From Rotaria macrura (Eukaryota > Rotifera > Eurotatoria > Philodinida > Philodinidae), in NCBI GenBank assembly GCA_900239685.1, contig OENT01000084.1, positions 124,001-188,000 of the forward strand: a DNA stretch of 64,000 nt. Direction: 5' to 3'. Shown here in pieces: positions 51,183 to 62,200 of this stretch. Within the stretch, counting starts at the first letter, position 1. Every line of letters begins with the position of its first letter. The notes under the pieces are model-generated. The model was not told the origin of the DNA. It saw only the letters and a list, made by a program, of their open reading frames with translations, and made no database searches. A program made the position numbers and the translations under genes.

Positions 51183-51548
51183 CCCAGTGAAAAATTTTTG
51201 CTGATTTTAATCGAATTATTCTGCAATAAAATCAAAATTGAAATCGATTGATAATTTTGATTGTCGCAGATCACGACTTAATTATTACTTCATATTGTTA
51301 CTTATTCAGTGTGAAATTTTAGGATTAAAATTGATTATTCTGAGGGAAAATCAAGATCTAAAATGGATTGATAATTTCGATTTTGTTGCAAAATAATCAA
51401 TTTTAATCCGAAAATTTCATACTGAACAGGTAACAATATGAAGTAATAATTAAGTCGTGATCTGCGATAATCAAAATTATCAATCGATTTCAATTTTGAT
51501 TTTGTTGCAGAATAATTCGATTAAAATCAGCGAAAATTTTTCACTGGG
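51183..51548. mobile_element. 366 bp long-palindrome MITE-like element
   Basis: The sequence begins CCCAGTGAAAAATTTTTGCT and ends with the near-perfect reverse complement GCGAAAATTTTTCACTGGG. The arms extend about 130 bases each, with matched segments such as TTTTAATCGAATTATTCTGC and AGATCACGACTTAATTATTA. The inner part (AAATTTTAGGATTAAAATTG against its complement) is also inverted, so nearly the whole element can fold into one hairpin. It has no coding capacity. I see no clear flanking target duplication; the flanks have diverged or the insertion has been modified. Confidence 0.75.
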
Positions 51549-51684
51549 AACGCTTGTAAGACAAAGGAACTATTTCAATTCAAATGTTTTTTTATCGTCT
51601 TAAAAACAGCACTAGTAAGGTTTTTATTCAGCGTAAGTACATCGTTTATCCGTTCATCGGTTTGATCTCTTAGGAATGTCTGAA

Positions 51685-51942
51685 TTATTTAAGTGCGAGC
51701 AATCTTTGCATATCCATCAATACAGCTTCACAATCAAAGATTTTAGATAGCTATAGTCAAAAAGTATAAATCAAAATTAAATACCAGTATTAATCCAAGT
51801 GTTTGAATCCTACACATAAACAGAAATATCGTATGAACTTTATTGCATCATGCATTATTTGATGATATTGTTCTTTTGAACAGTCTAATTGAAGTACTAG
51901 GAAATATGATTCTATATTCTGCTTGGTAGTCAATGTCACCAT
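51685..51942 (-). CDS. Possible small two-exon gene, unknown
   Basis: Exons 51942-51814 and 51750-51685 join across a 63-base GT-AG interval in phase 0 to give 64 residues beginning MVTLTTKQNIESYFLVLQLD and ending CEAVLMDMQRLLALK before a stop. The intron size fits the genome's norm and the peptide is helical-looking, with balanced charge. I recognise no family. A second open frame overlaps the first exon, so the coding assignment is weak. It might be the remnant of a larger gene together with the frame at 50758-51054, with the palindromic element lying between them. Confidence 0.25.
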
Positions 51943-52553
51943 GTAGGCAAAAATTTTTCATGTTCACTTCGCTCAATCTATAAGTCGATTTAAATAAAAA
52001 AATGCAACCAACTTAACTAACTCCTAAAATTTCCAGAAAAAGAACACGCATAGAATGAGCATGACTATTTTTATTGAATCATTCAATTCTAAATTTTTGC
52101 TTTAATACAACCATGCAAACTCTGTCAACGTTGATTAATTGATAGAAGTTTCAATATGCTTCTTTTATGCACGCTTTTCATGACACAAGATCAATTTTAT
52201 TTCTTAGAAGAAAAATAGGTCAATACTATATGCTCTTGAGTTAGTTTTGTATTTCATTCAGTTAGATAAATAGGAGAGAGAAAAATATGTGTATATAACT
52301 ATGTAACACATAGGTCAATCTCTGATCGAACTAGGTTCTTCTAGGTTGGACTAGAATCCGAGACTGGCCTTCGACGTATGTATGCATGTACATAAGTACA
52401 ACTATGAAATATACTCTTTTAGATAGGATGATGTTTTTTTTCCAAAGTTTACATACACTTAGTTTTGTACCGTTGTTTTTAGAAAAATGATTATATATTT
52501 TTAAATTAATTATTTTCGCAATCATGTTATAACCATTTATCATTTATTTTAAC

Positions 52554-52936
52554 TAGGGGTGGCACTTTAACTTTACTTTAAAAGTTAAAGTTAAAGTAAA
52601 AACACTTTAAACTTTAACTTTAATAAAAGTAGTGCAAAAATGAAAAATAATTTTTAGCTCTTTATTTGCGATTTTGTGTGGTTTTTAGAGTAACTTTAAA
52701 CTTTAAACTTTAAAAAAGTTAAAGCACTTTAAACTTTAATTAAAGTTTAAAGTAACTGTAAAAACCACACCAAATCGCAAATAAAGAGCTAAAAATTATT
52801 TTTCATTTTTACACTACTTTTATTAAAGTTAAAGTGTTTAAGTGTTTTGCTTTAATTAAAGTTAAAGTTTAAAGTGTTTTTACTTTAAACTTTAACACTT
52901 TTTTTAAAGTGTTTTAAAGTTAAAGTGCCACCCCTA
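52554..52936. mobile_element. 383 bp hAT-type MITE with 8 bp target-site duplication
   Basis: The element starts TAGGGGTGGCACTTTAACTT and ends AAAGTTAAAGTGCCACCCCT followed by A, giving long terminal inverted repeats. The direct repeat ATTTTAAC flanks it exactly (52546-52553 and 52937-52944), an 8 bp duplication typical of hAT transposases. The interior is built of ACTTTAA/TTAAAGT units and a second inverted pair (TTTTTAGCTCTTTATTTGCG and its complement), so the whole unit can fold. It has no coding capacity and must have been moved by a transposase in trans. The intact duplication and terminal repeats suggest a fairly recent insertion. Confidence 0.93.
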
Positions 52937-52944
52937 ATTTTAAC

Positions 52945-55900
52945 TGGCTTATGCCTGTAATTGGAACAGTTTGAAATATTCTCTCGCATTTTTCTTATCA
53001 AATATATGTGTTGTTTTTCCTCAGTCAAGTCGAAAATGTGTTTTTTATCTTTCTTTCCAATGATAGACGTATCCGACAGTATCTGCCGAGTCTTAATCTA
53101 TTTTGCTCATATTTTACTATTATTGTTCACTAGATCCAATAAATGTATTATAATCGTAGATATGATGGAACGAATTTTGAATTTAACCGTGACAAACTAC
53201 TGGCACACTGGCAAAAATTCTTGTGTGAAGAGCAACCTTCTTAGAATAAAGGGTTTTTTTTTCATTTTTAATTTTAATCACTCCGTGTCTTCCGTTCCCT
53301 ATCCCAGAGGCATTTAGTTTTCTAAAGATGGTTTACGGGATCGATGTATGACTGATCTTCCTGTTGGGTACGTCTCCAACAATCTATTAGTTCAAATAGA
53401 TAAGTATTCAAGTTTTAACAGTATCATGGAATACGAAATTTTTATTTATGCACTCCTTGAAACGTGCATATGATGTCATCTTATAATTAATTGAAGCATA
53501 TATTATGATGTTCCTGGGAAATATTTTAGCTAAATGAGTAATTCTTGTTTCAGGCTTGCGTTATTCAAATCGAATTAGAATATCATTTATAGTAACTTAA
53601 CATTTGACTCTACCCTTCAAAATATTTACTTATATGGTTTAACTATTGGTATTGATCATCTCTTGTTGGAACAATGATATTGTGTTCTGGATTATTACAT
53701 TCAATTGATCCATTGTGATGTTGAAAAACTGGAGTTTATTTTGATGAGTTAAACATGAACATATGAGCAGAAAATTCCACTCATCGAATGAGATGCATGT
53801 TTTCTCAGTGATTAATTTACATGATTTTGATTAGAAATCGAATAGGCTACCTAAATTTTTCCATAAATTACATTTAATCGATAAATATGATACGAACCAA
53901 TTTTCTATGACTATTTCTTAATTATATAAAATCGTCTTGATTTATCTAAGCCCCTGAATATTTTCTAGCTAAATAAAGTAAAGACAAACATGATGTTCAA
54001 TAGAGAAAACTCGCATAATATTGGTTTACTTGAATGGATATGGTTGAAAATCTACCTCATTAGCATGTGTTACCAGAAATAACATTTAAATACGCTTAGA
54101 TTTAGTTCGCACGAAACAGTTTTATTCCATGTTAGTCATAGCTCACAGCGTAACGATAATTCCCGTGATGGATACTAAGCGACAGACTGCAAACAGAAAA
54201 TTATTTTCTACAAAATATCATGTTTTATTGTGAAAATTGTAGAAATGATTGAATATAAATTCACTGTAGGATTTCAGTAGAATCTTTGTAAGCGCAGATA
54301 TTTCTTTCTGTTTTAGATTTCTTAACAAAATATCAAATATCCTAGTTTCATGCTTTCTTATGATTGAATGTGCCCTGAGCATTAACATTAGATTGTGTAG
54401 ACATTATTCTCATTGCAATCACTGTTACTTTCATACATCACGTTTGTATAACTTATGTTTCCTATATTCGTATTTATATTCGTATAGTTCATTGGTAGAA
54501 ACTAACTCATTTTTCACTAAAGTTACTCTCTTGTTTATTCATTAAATACTTGAAAGCGTACAGAATGGAAATTTCAGCATACGTTTTGCCTTTTAATTTT
54601 CTGCATACTTGATTAGAATACATCGACCTAGTTACGTAAATTAACTTTGGTCCTCCCGAAGGTAAATTTACGGTAGAAAACTTACGAAAAATCTTTCATT
54701 TTAGATTACTTGAGACATGTAGTCAATGTAGTTACATGAATACTTGAATACAAAGAGTACAAAGTCATGAAACGTTTTTCATGGTTTGCAATACAAATCT
54801 GTTCAGACTAAACGTAATATAAAAATTACAACGTCGAGCAACATTATTGTGACGAACTAGAAATACATCTCTACAGACTTCTTCGGAATGAAAACTGATT
54901 AGATGTATTGATGCGTTAAAAACATTGATAGACTTCATAGAGAAATATGAAACATGACATTTATGGAGTTCCATTCTTAAGGCGCATGTCCTTATAAATA
55001 TTACAAAGGAATTTTTTCTAAAGTAATTAATGAACTGTATCGTAGCATGCGTAAAAAAGTAAGAAACATATTTACAAATATTTCTTCTCGAGTGAACTTC
55101 ACTCGGCGTAAGAACAGGCTTTGGATCTATATATAACACAGTACTTTATGTTAATGTCTTACATCGTTTTGTATTTCTTACCGCAACAGATCTTTTATCA
55201 GATATAACAAAGTTAGTCATTTTTTAGCAGTTTATATTTGCATATGTAGATCGTATAAACTTAAAATATATTACACAACAAAGTCATTGAAATTACCTTG
55301 CATAAGAGATAATTGTTCGGAGTAACATAATCGATCCTACACATGACTTCCTTTTTCCACATATGTATATTGCAGTCAGAAAAAAAAGAATGCTTTCACT
55401 GTTACGATAACAACCTTTCAGATTCTATTAAGATGATTTTAGCATAATGCGTTAAAAATTTCGATTTCTTTGCGCCTTTCGATTCATAATCAGCTCTAAT
55501 CATATTTTGAAAAATCTATCGGATTCAAGAAAGCAAAGAAATTTCAGAAATTAATATCATCATTGAAAATCAACCTTTAAAAGAAACGCTGCAATCTATC
55601 GAAAGCAATTGTTTTCAGTGTTTCATATTGAGCATCACTGATGTCATTCGAGATACCCATACAACGATGATTCAAATGACATAAATAGATCTCTTTATGT
55701 AGAAAGATGTTTAATTGGTGAAGAACTCGTTTCAATCAGTTTTCAAGTATTAATCCCTATAATATTTTTTGTTTCACTTTTTTCTATAGTACCATTTATA
55801 CGAAAATATAAAAGTAGTTTTTACATGAATGAATCAAGGGTTAAGAAGAAATATTTTCTTTTATGTTCAATGTCTTTTTTTATTGTTTGTGTTTATGACA

Positions 55901-58589
55901 CATTTCACTAAAACAAATGTCACGTTTTCCTTTTGCAATAAAATACTGACGCTTCAAAATGACTGAACAGTTAAAGTTCTGAAAGCTGTTCTTATGAAAA
56001 AAATTGCAATAATATTCCAACAATCGTAAAACTATTTTCGATCAGTGTAAGCATTGTTTGATAAGGACACATTTGTTTCATATTAATTTGAAAATTAGAT
56101 ATCGATCGTGTGATATTCAATGGATAGATTTTTATTCATGTAAAATTTGATTCATCGTCTTATTATTGAATGATATTTCTTAGGCAAATTCTATTTAATT
56201 TAACTTCTCACCAGTATGTATGTAATCAGTCCGAGTTAGCCACCTTCTTTCTCATTTACATTTTCGTTATTAGATTAGCTTGATTGATAAGTCGAGTAAA
56301 ATGATGAATACTGTTTCATTTATGGTTCATCATTCATGCTTGAAATCAAGAAATTTATTCATCTGTTTTCTATTATTGATGAAGCAACATTTTCGTATAT
56401 TTCTTCATATTGTCACATCATCGCATGGGCAGGAGCAAGATATGCGAACTTAGTAATGTAGAGTTTCATTATGATTTAATATATATGTACTCAATTAGTG
56501 TCATGAAAATAGATTCTTTGATTTTATTTATGTTAAATGAATTTTTAGTGAATAAAAAATGTGCTCTTTAAGTACAGACAAATCAGAGATGCTTGCCACG
56601 GGATAAATCGGAACGTTAACAGATCGTAAGAAAAATAATGCTTCATCAAAAGGAAATTATATTCTTTATCGTTTCATTAAGTATGATAAAAATTAGTTTT
56701 CTCTCTTAATTTTACATGGCAAGAGATTGTAAAATGAGAAAGACAGAACTTTATCAGTATTAAATCGAGAAAATCTAATCCGAGAAACTAGTATCTTTCC
56801 AAAATTCTTTTTTAATAAGAAGCACTTGAGCGATCCGGCTTATTTTGACAAATACCACTCAAGTGAATCAAACAATCTTAGTTACATATTGTTTCCGTGT
56901 ATTTGGTATGATTCGTTTCATTTATTTTAGTTTTTACTAAGAATAATTTACATTCAATTTTTAAATTCTAAAACAGTTAAATGAAAAATATTTCCGACGA
57001 TCTGCTCGTGTCAAATCTTTTATTACTTGAATTCTAAACGGAATTCTATAGACAAGGCTCCGATTAAATTCGAGGTTGTAAAGCACGATAAGCATGGTAT
57101 CAATTGGCTGCGCAAAATATATTATATTAAAACAGGCATGACGTTCCATCTTATTCTATCCTCTTTCACAATTGATCCTGCTTGAGACTAAAAGTACACC
57201 GAAATTTGCAGTTCTATTTTCATTTAAGTTACCTTTGACCTTATCGGTTTTGCTTTATATTTATTGAATTACATCTTACACTGATCAAGCCCAACATAGG
57301 CAACATCGACGAATAATCACTCTAAGGATTAGTTGGTAGTCAACTGGAAAATGAGGAGGTCATCGATTATACATTCATCTTGAATAATCTTGTGTTTATT
57401 TGACGTACATTTAACGCGTTGAATTTGGAGTGTAATCTATTATTGGCGTTTCGCAACCTTCAATCTACAAGTGATCGCTGAAAACTGAAGCTAGTTTTTT
57501 TCCGTTCGAGATATTTTTAACAGGTTCATTCTTCCACGTTGATTAAACAAAAACTTCGTTTTCAAAGCAGATGCCTAAGAAATCTTTGATGAATGATATT
57601 AAAACTACTCGATGGAAAAGTTCTTTTCTCGTTTCACTTATGCCTCGTGTAAGACCTAGAATTAGCGTATCGTAGATTGTGTTGAAAATGTTAAAAGTTA
57701 TAGAAAGTAGAATTATTTTTACGACTATTCTTAATATCCAGGTAGATAAACATTTGAAAAAGCGTGTTCAAGTATTCAATTCGAAACCCTAATTGTCAGC
57801 CACTAACGTTCATTAACGAAAATTTTTCACTTTCCTACCATGGAGACGGATAAAAACTCTAATCCTGATCGTTCAAATGCGTTGGCTTTTAAGTTATCAA
57901 ATAATTGTGCGTTTTAACGCTCAGAATTGTAGCTTTTTTCCGTTTCCACGCCGGGAAAGTTAATACTCTGAGAGAAAAATGCGTTTCTTGCGTTTTGTTC
58001 ATGAGTGTTAGTAACTCACAATCGAGGTTCACGATTGAATGATTGAACGCATTCTTCAAAATGTTTTTCTGCTTGGGTAGACTTCGATATATTGTATTTT
58101 GATTACTTGTGAAGTCGACATCTAAGAATTTTTCTTCAATGTAACATTGCAAGTGATCTGAAGAATGCGATAGTTTCTGAATTTACCTGGAACTGCTCCT
58201 TCATTTTGTAAAATATTTTTTATACAAGATCACGAACGTTTCTACCAGATTAGATTTTCATCCAGCTTTATCAATACTTTGATATCTTGTAAAAGAGATT
58301 TTTTCTAAATATCTCACATTGGACATGAAAGAGAATGCCTTTGATTGCTGCACATTATTGAACTTTCCAATCACAAATCACATGTTTTCCCTATACGTAA
58401 AATGAATTCCTTCGATAAATGCCTTGATTTTCAAAATAGAAAAATTGCGTTTTTTTAACACAGGCCTTTTTAACGAAAACAAGACAGTATAAAATACTCC
58501 TCAACACTTACTTGACCATATAAAAGCTTGCTCATGGCGAGAGATTTACGAGAGAATACATTGACATGTCAAATCGATTTTACTTTGAG
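52945..58589. other. Gene-poor stretch, no intact gene seen
   Basis: About 5.6 kb of AT-rich DNA. The longest frames (plus 52961-53317, 118 codons; minus 54765-55139, 124 codons) have no domain, no splice partners I can find and Phe/Ser/Ile-rich content expected by chance. A minus frame at 57889-58152 has somewhat more protein-like content (LPKQKNILKNAFNHS, TLMNKTQETHFSLRVL) and could belong to a decayed gene. Confidence 0.45.
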
Positions 58590-58597
58590 TATATACC

Positions 58598-58723
58598 GGG
58601 TTTGCCGAACTTCGCCAATTATTGGCGAGAGTCCATAGGGTGCACTGGCGAATGTCCACATGACTTTCGCCAATGGCGAAAGACCGATTGGCGAAAGTCA
58701 TTCTGGCGAACTTCGGGCTACTC
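58598..58723. mobile_element. 126 bp GGCGAA/TTCGCC-rich miniature element
   Basis: The direct repeat TATATACC occurs at 58590-58597 and 58724-58731. The 126 bases between begin GGGTTTGCCGAACTTCGCCA and end TGGCGAACTTCGGGCTACTC, an imperfect inverted repeat (shared core CCGAA-TTCGCCA). The interior repeats TTCGCCAA and TTGGCGAA in both orientations, so it is GC-richer than its flanks and highly foldable. The 8 bp duplication fits hAT-type insertion; the weak match of the outermost bases keeps this tentative. Confidence 0.6.
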
Positions 58724-58744
58724 TATATACCAAAATGATAGACA

Positions 58745-59240
58745 TTAACGCTTAAAAGCAGAATGTCCCTTCCAAGGAGCATTAGTATCATTATGATAAA
58801 GTTTAATAGAAGAGATGACATGAAGAAACTTGAGATTTTCTAAATGGGCATGACCATAGAGAATATACATCAAGGATAAGAAAGCAATTTTCGATTGAAT
58901 TTTATAAGAAAGCGAAGATCTTTCAACACTAGTGAATTTTAAAATCACTTTTTTTTCCTCCAGTTTGTTTTCATTAAAAAATAGAGCATCTAACTTTCTT
59001 TTTCTAAACAGATATAGTCACAACGCATTTAATGGAATCATTCCGTCAATTTTATCCCATTCTACCACCGCAGAACAGTATCCAAAAGAAAGTCGTTCTG
59101 CAATAAGATAATTCTTGTCAGAAAAATATCAAAATAAAAGAATATTGACCTGAAAGTTTGCTCATGAATAGTTGATATGCTGTTTGAATGGCTCTAAAAT
59201 TTTCAGCGACACAGGCTGTTCCCTTGAGAAGATAGAGCAT
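58745..59240 (-). pseudogene. Coding relic of an unknown gene
   Basis: On the minus strand a frame begins at 59240 (MLYLLKGTACVAENFRAIQT), reaches a GT donor at 59149 and rejoins after a 52-base GT-AG interval at 59097 with SERLSFGYCSAVVEWDKIDG. That is a normal intron size here, with matching phase. After 27 codons an in-frame TGA occurs (59018-59020). The same frame then stays open for another 91 codons, with protein-like content (SVERSSLSYKIQSK, YGHAHLENLKFLHVISS), to a stop at 58745. Further pieces may exist upstream (KNCITPLLFN just before the Met) and past the small element at 58598-58723. I do not recognise the family. A real two-exon mini-gene ending at the TGA is possible. Confidence 0.4.
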
Positions 59241-62200
59241 GTTAAAAAGAAGCGGAGTTATACAATTTTTTTGCTAGATTTTTCTCAATTCATTATCTCA
59301 GGAACAAAGTATTCAATTTTAGTGAAAAATTCACGGCATATTCAAGGCAGTGAAAACTGTTTATGGACAAAGTTTAAGTTCAAAGTTCTTTTCCTGCAGA
59401 TTTTTGTGAGACGCAATATTTCTAGTAATAAACAAAATGTAGTTCTGGAAGAAGAGCAGAGAAGTTTGTTTCGATGATATTATGAGTATGCAGAGTATTC
59501 ACCACGTCTATTTTTATCATTATCTTCTTTCTGTTACACAGAGAACCGCCTTCGGTTTTTAAGGGTTAATGATCTTTTCAATACTCTACAAGTATCTGGT
59601 TTTCTCAACCTCGTGAGTCGAGAAATACGATTGCTACTTTTTCTCATGTAGCTGTACTGATGTAGTATGTTTCTACACTGAACATGCTTCTATGCGGCTC
59701 AAATTTTTGTCAATATTGTTGCATTTGGCGTAGTGATTGATATCTCAAAGTTCGAAGATGTGGTATGCTAGTCGATTAGTAGGAAAAAATTTCATTTTGA
59801 TCCGAAGTATAAGTATGAATTCAAATATTATTTTCACCACAAATTGATCTCATAGTGCTTACAAATTTAGAGATTTCAGTTCGATGCTCGATATTTCCGT
59901 TAGTTAGAATAAATCCGTGTATTTTTCAATATGGAACAGACAATACTGCTATAATATAGTTAATTTTCGTAAAACTTCAATGAGTTTCATTTATATTCAA
60001 TGACTGGAAAAATCTTTTTTTGTATGGATGCATTCTCTACATAGAGTCATTGATGCCAGAAATGAGGAATGAAATAATTTGATAATAATGCAATTCAAAA
60101 GAAAAAGGTGAGTAGAGTTAGCAACGCCTAGAGAAGCAGATGTCGTGCTATGTATATATAACTTACATAATTAGTGGCAATATATAATGTCTGCTATACG
60201 GATAAGAGCTTATTCGTGATTCTTCCTCATTGATGTTTATGCAATGCAGTTACCGTGCTTATATATAACATGTATTATACATTTTTTCACTAACTTTCAA
60301 TGCTATTGATTAAATGATTTATCGTAATCTCTTCAATTTTTTTGATTGATTCCATACCATTTTATGAATATGCTTTTAGTAATAGATCTCATTTTGAGAA
60401 AAGAATTCACTTTCATTAGTTGAGAAATGTCTACATGTGTACTCACTTTGAAATGAATGTCTGATGATAATAAAATCTGAGTTCTTCTTTTTTTGTTACT
60501 AATCAACTAGTATAGCATATCTTCGAATTCTGAGATGTTAATCACTACATAATGTCACAGTATTGACATACATTTGAGCCGCATCAGAGCAAGTTCAGTT
60601 TAGAAATAGAATACATTAGAACAGTTGCAGAGGAAAAAGTAACAATCGTATATCTCAACTTAGGAGGTAGAGAAAATCAGACACTTGCAGAGTATTTAAA
60701 AGATCATTGAGGACTATCTTTTGTGTATCATATCAGCCCCTCCCCCTTCCCAGTCCAAAAAAAAATTAAAGGGATGGGTCTAGCGAAAGAATATAAGTTT
60801 GTTTCTTTAAAATTTCTATTTTTTGAATTCTTGAAAACAACGAATTCATATTTGCTAGAAGTAATCAAAAACGATGAAGTGATCCAGCTGATTTCGAACC
60901 AATTTTTGAAAAAAGCAAAAATTAATTATATTTTAGGTTTTGTTCTTATCAGTTTTAATATTTGTAATTGTACTTGAAATGAATTCTTAGTGAACTAATT
61001 TTAACTAAAACTTAATAAACGACTACTGCCGGTAAGGCCATTTTTTTCTCTCTTTGTTTTAAAAACTATGTGGTTAGAATCAGTATTAAATTCTGAGCAT
61101 AGTGCACAATGTTATTTTTGCCAAGCAAAAAAAAACATTCTTGAAGCCCCGCAGGGACCACAACCAATACTTTTTTTCCAAAAAGATTCTTTTGAACTAA
61201 GTAAAAAATAACATTTTATTCTATACGTAGAATTTAATACTGACTATAACCATATCATTTTTTTTCAAAAACATCAGGGAATGAAAAATGGATTTACCGT
61301 AGTTGTGTTTAATGTAAAAATGCCGTAAGCAAAAGTATCGAAAATGATAACTATGGAGATGTCGAAAGATACAAACATTGAAAATAATAGTGTATGAAGT
61401 GATGAACTCCCTCGTCCTCACCCGCACTATTGCACCCGCATTTAGATATTTCTTTATTGTTTTTAACCTTCCCATTTTCGACATTCTCTCTTTCGATCAG
61501 ACTAGGCTTAACCATAAAATGACCTTGCTACCACTAGTCCTTTATTTTACTCTTCATGCCTCCGGAGTTATACAAGAAGATCGATCTAAAACGTTTTTAT
61601 GCTAAAATATAATAGAAGACCCAGAGTCTTTTATTGGGAAAGAGTGGAAAGGGGGGTCACTCAAAGTAAAATTGATATGAGATTCGGATACATACCCTCT
61701 TTAGACCCATAATTCATGAAGGAATTCGAAAAGGCGAAAATCTTTTCAACGAATATTTTATGAAAAAGAACTTCTCTATGATTTACAGATTTCTGTACAT
61801 TATTTCTACAGTTTAACAACTTTCTAATACAAACATTTTATTCAGATACTTCGACTTTGAAAATATGGTATATTCTAGGAAAACAAATACTTCTTATTTA
61901 TTGTATATAAATCTTCTACATGATTGAGCGACATTCTCAAGAATGAACTGCAATACAATTTTTCCAGAACCAGTTTTACATGGATTCAATTGAATGAAGT
62001 GTCAATTTTTTCTTTTGGTCAACATAATTTGACACCAAGTTTCTTTGCCCATACATAATGTTTTAGAGAAATGATCTTCTTCCATGTATTTTTGAAATTT
62101 AGATTTTCTCTTTCGATTGAAAACAATATGATATATTCTAAAACACTCCTAAAGGAAGAACGACGAATGTAGATTTCTGTAATTACTTTTTCTCATAAGT

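Noticed and set aside
52961-53317. 118-codon plus-strand open frame next to the hAT MITE
   Set aside because: Starts just outside the element, is Phe/Ile/Ser-rich and lacks any transposase motif; not linked to the element.
54765-55139. 124-codon minus-strand open frame
   Set aside because: No family features or splice partners; one frame of this length is expected by chance in this much AT-rich DNA.
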